DNA of 64,000 nucleotides from Staphylococcus sp. NRL 16/872 (lineage in GTDB: Bacteria > Bacillota > Bacilli > Staphylococcales > Staphylococcaceae), in the NCBI RefSeq assembly GCF_022815905.2, contig NZ_CP119327.1, positions 124,001-188,000 on the forward strand, written 5' to 3'. Positions 61,194-64,000 of this stretch are shown in pieces. Both the position numbers and the translations under genes were made by a program. Each line of letters starts with the position of its first letter. Position 1 is the stretch's first letter. Below the pieces are notes generated by a model. The model saw nothing but the letters and a program-made list of their open reading frames with translations. It ran no database searches and was not told where the DNA came from.

Positions 61194-64000
61194 ATGAAAA
61201 ATAAGCAGATGTTTAATAAGCGTGAGGCGTTTTCGATTCGTAAGTATTCAATTGGGGCTGCGTCGATTTTAGTTGGGAGTTTATTATTTTTAGGGGGTCA
61301 AGCGTCTGCAGCTGAGAGTAATGAGACTCAATCTTCTGAGAATGTTTCTACAGAACAAGCTACACAAGAGAAACCAAGTACGGAAAGTGCTACTCAAAGT
61401 GTAGAACAACCCAAGACAAATGAAGTTGCAACGCAAGAAGTGAAAACGACTGAGGTACCATCAACTGAAGAGGTGAAAACTCAAGAGGCACAAGTTCAAT
61501 CAAATGAAGCGATACATAATGATGCTCAAAGTAATCAAGCATCACAACAAGCTAATACGAAGGAAGTAAGTTCTGAGGTTTCATCTACGCAAGAAGATAA
61601 AGATACAAATGAAGCACCACATACTCAAGAGCAACCTTCTACAGAACAAGCTCCACAAGAATCTGAGACTAATGATAAAAATTCAACATCAACTAAGGAA
61701 GTAAAAACAGAAGAAGCTCCTACTGAAGAGGTATATTCATCGCAAGATAAAACAACACAATCTACTACAGAACAACTTACAAAAGAATCATCACAAACTC
61801 AAGAACAAGCACAACATGAAAGTAAACAAGAAACTTCAACAGAAGAGTCTAAAGAATCGACTACTCAAGAAACTACAAAGACAACACAACCAAGTACTGA
61901 AAAGATAGAAACTGGACATGATAAAACTGCTCCAAAGAGTAATGAAAGTTCAGATTCTACAGTAGTTCAAGATAAGAATGTAGGTTCGACTCAAGAGGGT
62001 AGGGAGTCTACACAACCGAGTAATACCAATCGCCCTTTTCAAGAAGAAGTGAAAAATAATGAAGTAACTTCTACGGAAGAAGGTAACGTAACAATTGCTG
62101 AGGTGCCTGAGACTGAGATTAAGGATTTAACGCCTAAAGAGAAAGAAGAATTGTTCAAGGTATTACAAGAAGATGCCAACACGCAAGATCAGCAACCGAA
62201 AGCAATTCTGTCAACGACGCCTGAATGGACGTCAGCGCAACGTACGAAGAATGCATCTCGCACTGGGCAAGATCAATTAAATGTGACGCATTCGGGACGC
62301 TATACGAGTGGTGCGGACTTCGGTAAAGGTGGCACAGAAATTGTGAAGTACAATCCGAAGAATGGTTATGCGTATTCGGTGAATGGCGATAAAGAAGCGT
62401 TAGACATTATTGATGTGAAGCATCCTGGAAAAGAGGGCGCAATTAATTTAGTGAAACGCATTTACTTACAAGATAATGGAATTGAAGCGGGCGACGTGAC
62501 AAGCGTGACAGTTCATCCAAGTGGCGATTATGTCGCAGTATCAGCGCCAGCAGAGGATAAAACGCAACCTGGGCACGTGGCGTTCTACAGTGCAGACGGC
62601 CAATATTTAAATCATTTGACGGTCGGCAGTCTACCGGATATGGTGACGTTCTCTAAAGATGGCAAATATTTATTAGTTGCGAATGAGGGAGAACCGAATG
62701 ATGATTACACAGTTAATCCGCAAGGCTCAGTGTCAGTAATTAATCTTTCTGCTGGCCCAAGTCATTTAACTGCTGAAAATGTGCGCACAGCTGTCTTTAC
62801 GAAAGAACATCAACAAGGTCTCCGTGCATTAGGTCCAAATGCAGAGGATGCGTATTTAAATATCGAACCAGAGTATATTGCGGTAGATAATCAAAGTAAG
62901 TACGCTTACGTGACATTACAAGAAGTGAGTGCCATTGCGAAGATTGATATCGAAAAAGCACAAATTGTAGATGTGAAAGCCTTACCTTATAAAGATTATT
63001 CACTTGCCCAAAATTCAATGGATCCATCTGACAAAGATGATAAAAAAGAATTACGTCGTGTGCCAGTTCTTGGATTATTACAACCGGACGGTATCGATAC
63101 GTATGAATATAATGGGGAAACATATTTAGTTATCGCGAATGAAGGCGACTCTCAAGATTACAAGGGATATTCTGAAGAAACGCGTGTGAAGAAATTGAAA
63201 GACGATATTCAATTAGATGCACGTTACTATAAAGGTTTCACTCAAGCTGAATTAGATGAAATGGTGAAAAATGGTCTATTTGATGATGAACAACTTGGTC
63301 GTTTGAAAGTGACGACTGCGCAACCATTCAAAACTGAAGACGGTAAATATAATGCACTAGTCACTTATAGCGGACGTTCATTCTCTATCTTGAGAGCGTC
63401 TGATTTGGAAATGATTTACGACAGTGGCAATGACATCGAGCAACGTGTATTAGATTTACTTCCTGAACGCTTCAATGCCAATTATGAAGGACCAGATGAA
63501 ATTGAAGTAGATGGCCGTAGCGATGATAAAGGTCCAGAAGTTGAGAACGTAGTTGTTGGTAAAGTTGGCGCGCATTCATATGCATTCGTCGGATTAGAAC
63601 GCGTGGGTGGCGTTATGATTTATGACATTACGAACCCTAATGAGCCTTATTTTGTGAAATATTTATATGACCCAGATAATAAAGATATCTCACCAGAAGG
63701 CATCACTTTTGAAAGTGCTGAAGAGAGCCCAACAGGCAAACCAATGTTAATCGCCTCATTCGAGCTATCAGGCACAACATCAACTTGGGAATTAGACGAC
63801 TTAACAGGAGATGTAGAAGACGATAATAACCCAGGAAATACTAACGGGGAGTCTAAAGATGATCCTGATAATCCTCTTTCTGAAAATGAAGAACCAAATA
63901 CAGACCATGATGTAGATAACGGAGAACATCAAGATAACGAAGACGAAACTTCAGATAATGAAGAAGACAATCATTCATCTGAAAGCAATAATGGAACTGA
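61194..64000 (+). CDS. YSIRK-type surface protein with choice-of-anchor I domain (3' end outside window)
   Basis: At least 935 residues, open to the window edge. The signal peptide carries the YSIRK-G/S motif (FSIRKYSIG, 13-21) for septal secretion, with probable cleavage near ASA 41. Residues about 42-310 are a Glu/Thr/Gln/Ser-rich unstructured stalk. About 340-865 is a beta-propeller-like choice-of-anchor I domain (VTVHPSGDYVAVSAP, LLVANEGEPNDDY, YLVIANEGDSQDY, EGITFESAEE). From about 870 an Asp/Glu/Asn-rich spacer begins, presumably leading to LPXTG beyond the edge. AGGGGGAT precedes ATG 61194. Confidence 0.9.
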   Translation, partial: MKNKQMFNKREAFSIRKYSIGAASILVGSLLFLGGQASAAESNETQSSENVSTEQATQEKPSTESATQSVEQPKTNEVATQEVKTTEVPSTEEVKTQEAQVQSNEAIHNDAQSNQASQQANTKEVSSEVSSTQEDKDTNEAPHTQEQPSTEQAPQESETNDKNSTSTKEVKTEEAPTEEVYSSQDKTTQSTTEQLTKESSQTQEQAQHESKQETSTEESKESTTQETTKTTQPSTEKIETGHDKTAPKSNESSDSTVVQDKNVGSTQEGRESTQPSNTNRPFQEEVKNNEVTSTEEGNVTIAEVPETEIKDLTPKEKEELFKVLQEDANTQDQQPKAILSTTPEWTSAQRTKNASRTGQDQLNVTHSGRYTSGADFGKGGTEIVKYNPKNGYAYSVNGDKEALDIIDVKHPGKEGAINLVKRIYLQDNGIEAGDVTSVTVHPSGDYVAVSAPAEDKTQPGHVAFYSADGQYLNHLTVGSLPDMVTFSKDGKYLLVANEGEPNDDYTVNPQGSVSVINLSAGPSHLTAENVRTAVFTKEHQQGLRALGPNAEDAYLNIEPEYIAVDNQSKYAYVTLQEVSAIAKIDIEKAQIVDVKALPYKDYSLAQNSMDPSDKDDKKELRRVPVLGLLQPDGIDTYEYNGETYLVIANEGDSQDYKGYSEETRVKKLKDDIQLDARYYKGFTQAELDEMVKNGLFDDEQLGRLKVTTAQPFKTEDGKYNALVTYSGRSFSILRASDLEMIYDSGNDIEQRVLDLLPERFNANYEGPDEIEVDGRSDDKGPEVENVVVGKVGAHSYAFVGLERVGGVMIYDITNPNEPYFVKYLYDPDNKDISPEGITFESAEESPTGKPMLIASFELSGTTSTWELDDLTGDVEDDNNPGNTNGESKDDPDNPLSENEEPNTDHDVDNGEHQDNEDETSDNEEDNHSSESNNGT

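Noticed and set aside
62797..63123. Minus-strand open frame of 108 codons inside the YSIRK gene
   Set aside because: It mirrors a strongly protein-like plus-strand frame, has no ribosome-binding site and unusual composition.

Overview
The window is about one third G+C, with A/T-rich codons, strong AGGAGG-type ribosome-binding sites, occasional TTG/GTG starts and many short hairpin-plus-T-run terminators. A YSIRK/LPXTG surface protein, an LPXTG anchor, OpuC and ButA orthologues, a STAR-like repeat and an Fst-like toxin-antitoxin locus all point to Staphylococcus, most likely a coagulase-negative species. The species cannot be fixed from the sequence alone. There are no rRNA, tRNA or CRISPR features. 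Most of the window is accessory metabolism, transport and small regulators.

Layout. 0.3-6 kb: a YfcC-type transporter, a divergent MFS/LysR pair, acetoin reductase (butA), a small membrane protein and a bacillithiol-transferase-like gene broken by a stop codon. 6-10 kb: a polyol operon (FGGY kinase, RbtT/DalT-type MFS transporter, SDR dehydrogenase) behind a perfect cre site. 10-18.7 kb: an ABC-class ATPase, an FAD dehydrogenase, a transporter/amidohydrolase operon, a GabD-like aldehyde dehydrogenase and a hypothetical gene. 18.7-21.4 kb: a second cre site, a STAR-like leader repeat, a zinc polyol dehydrogenase and a DUF418 protein. 21.5-26.4 kb: an amidohydrolase/MMPL export operon with palindromic operators, then a Fur-boxed iron-binding protein that lacks a signal peptide. 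26.4-30 kb: LysR, a ketopantoate-reductase-like enzyme, an acetoacetate-decarboxylase-like enzyme and a DJ-1/PfpI protein.

30-34.5 kb is the most striking region. A TPP riboswitch with terminator controls a three-gene operon encoding LuxE-like, LuxC-like and SDR proteins. Back to back with it, a second TPP riboswitch controls the thiamine-precursor uptake protein YkoE. A third TPP riboswitch lies 18 kb away in front of thiC. No luciferase genes are present. LuxE (acid activation), LuxC (acyl to aldehyde) and an SDR (aldehyde to alcohol) together would reduce a carboxylic acid to an alcohol when thiamine is scarce. I propose salvage of oxidised thiamine breakdown products; this is inference.

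34.5-47.3 kb: DUF308 protein, PatB-like lyase with Lrp regulator, CMD protein, formamidase with FmdB-type zinc ribbon, a small LPXTG protein, then a carnitine-to-glycine-betaine unit (TetR, BKACE, carnitine dehydrogenase, thioesterase) followed by an OpuC-type ABC transporter, whose binding protein is frameshifted, and an esterase. 47.5-52.1 kb: dihydrolipoyl dehydrogenase, a type I toxin-antitoxin locus with two antitoxin-like RNAs, a PadR pair, a decayed EVE-HNH gene and a MITE-like inverted repeat. 52.1-56.8 kb: TPP riboswitch-thiC, RarD, a SpoIIM-family protein and a TetR gene whose own operator matches one 35 kb away at the amidohydrolase/MMPL operon. 56.9-61.1 kb: a permease remnant, a very AT-rich KAP NTPase, a degenerate IS3-family element and an HNH nuclease, which looks like a laterally acquired, possibly defensive patch. 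The right end is the 5' part of a large YSIRK surface protein that runs off the window.
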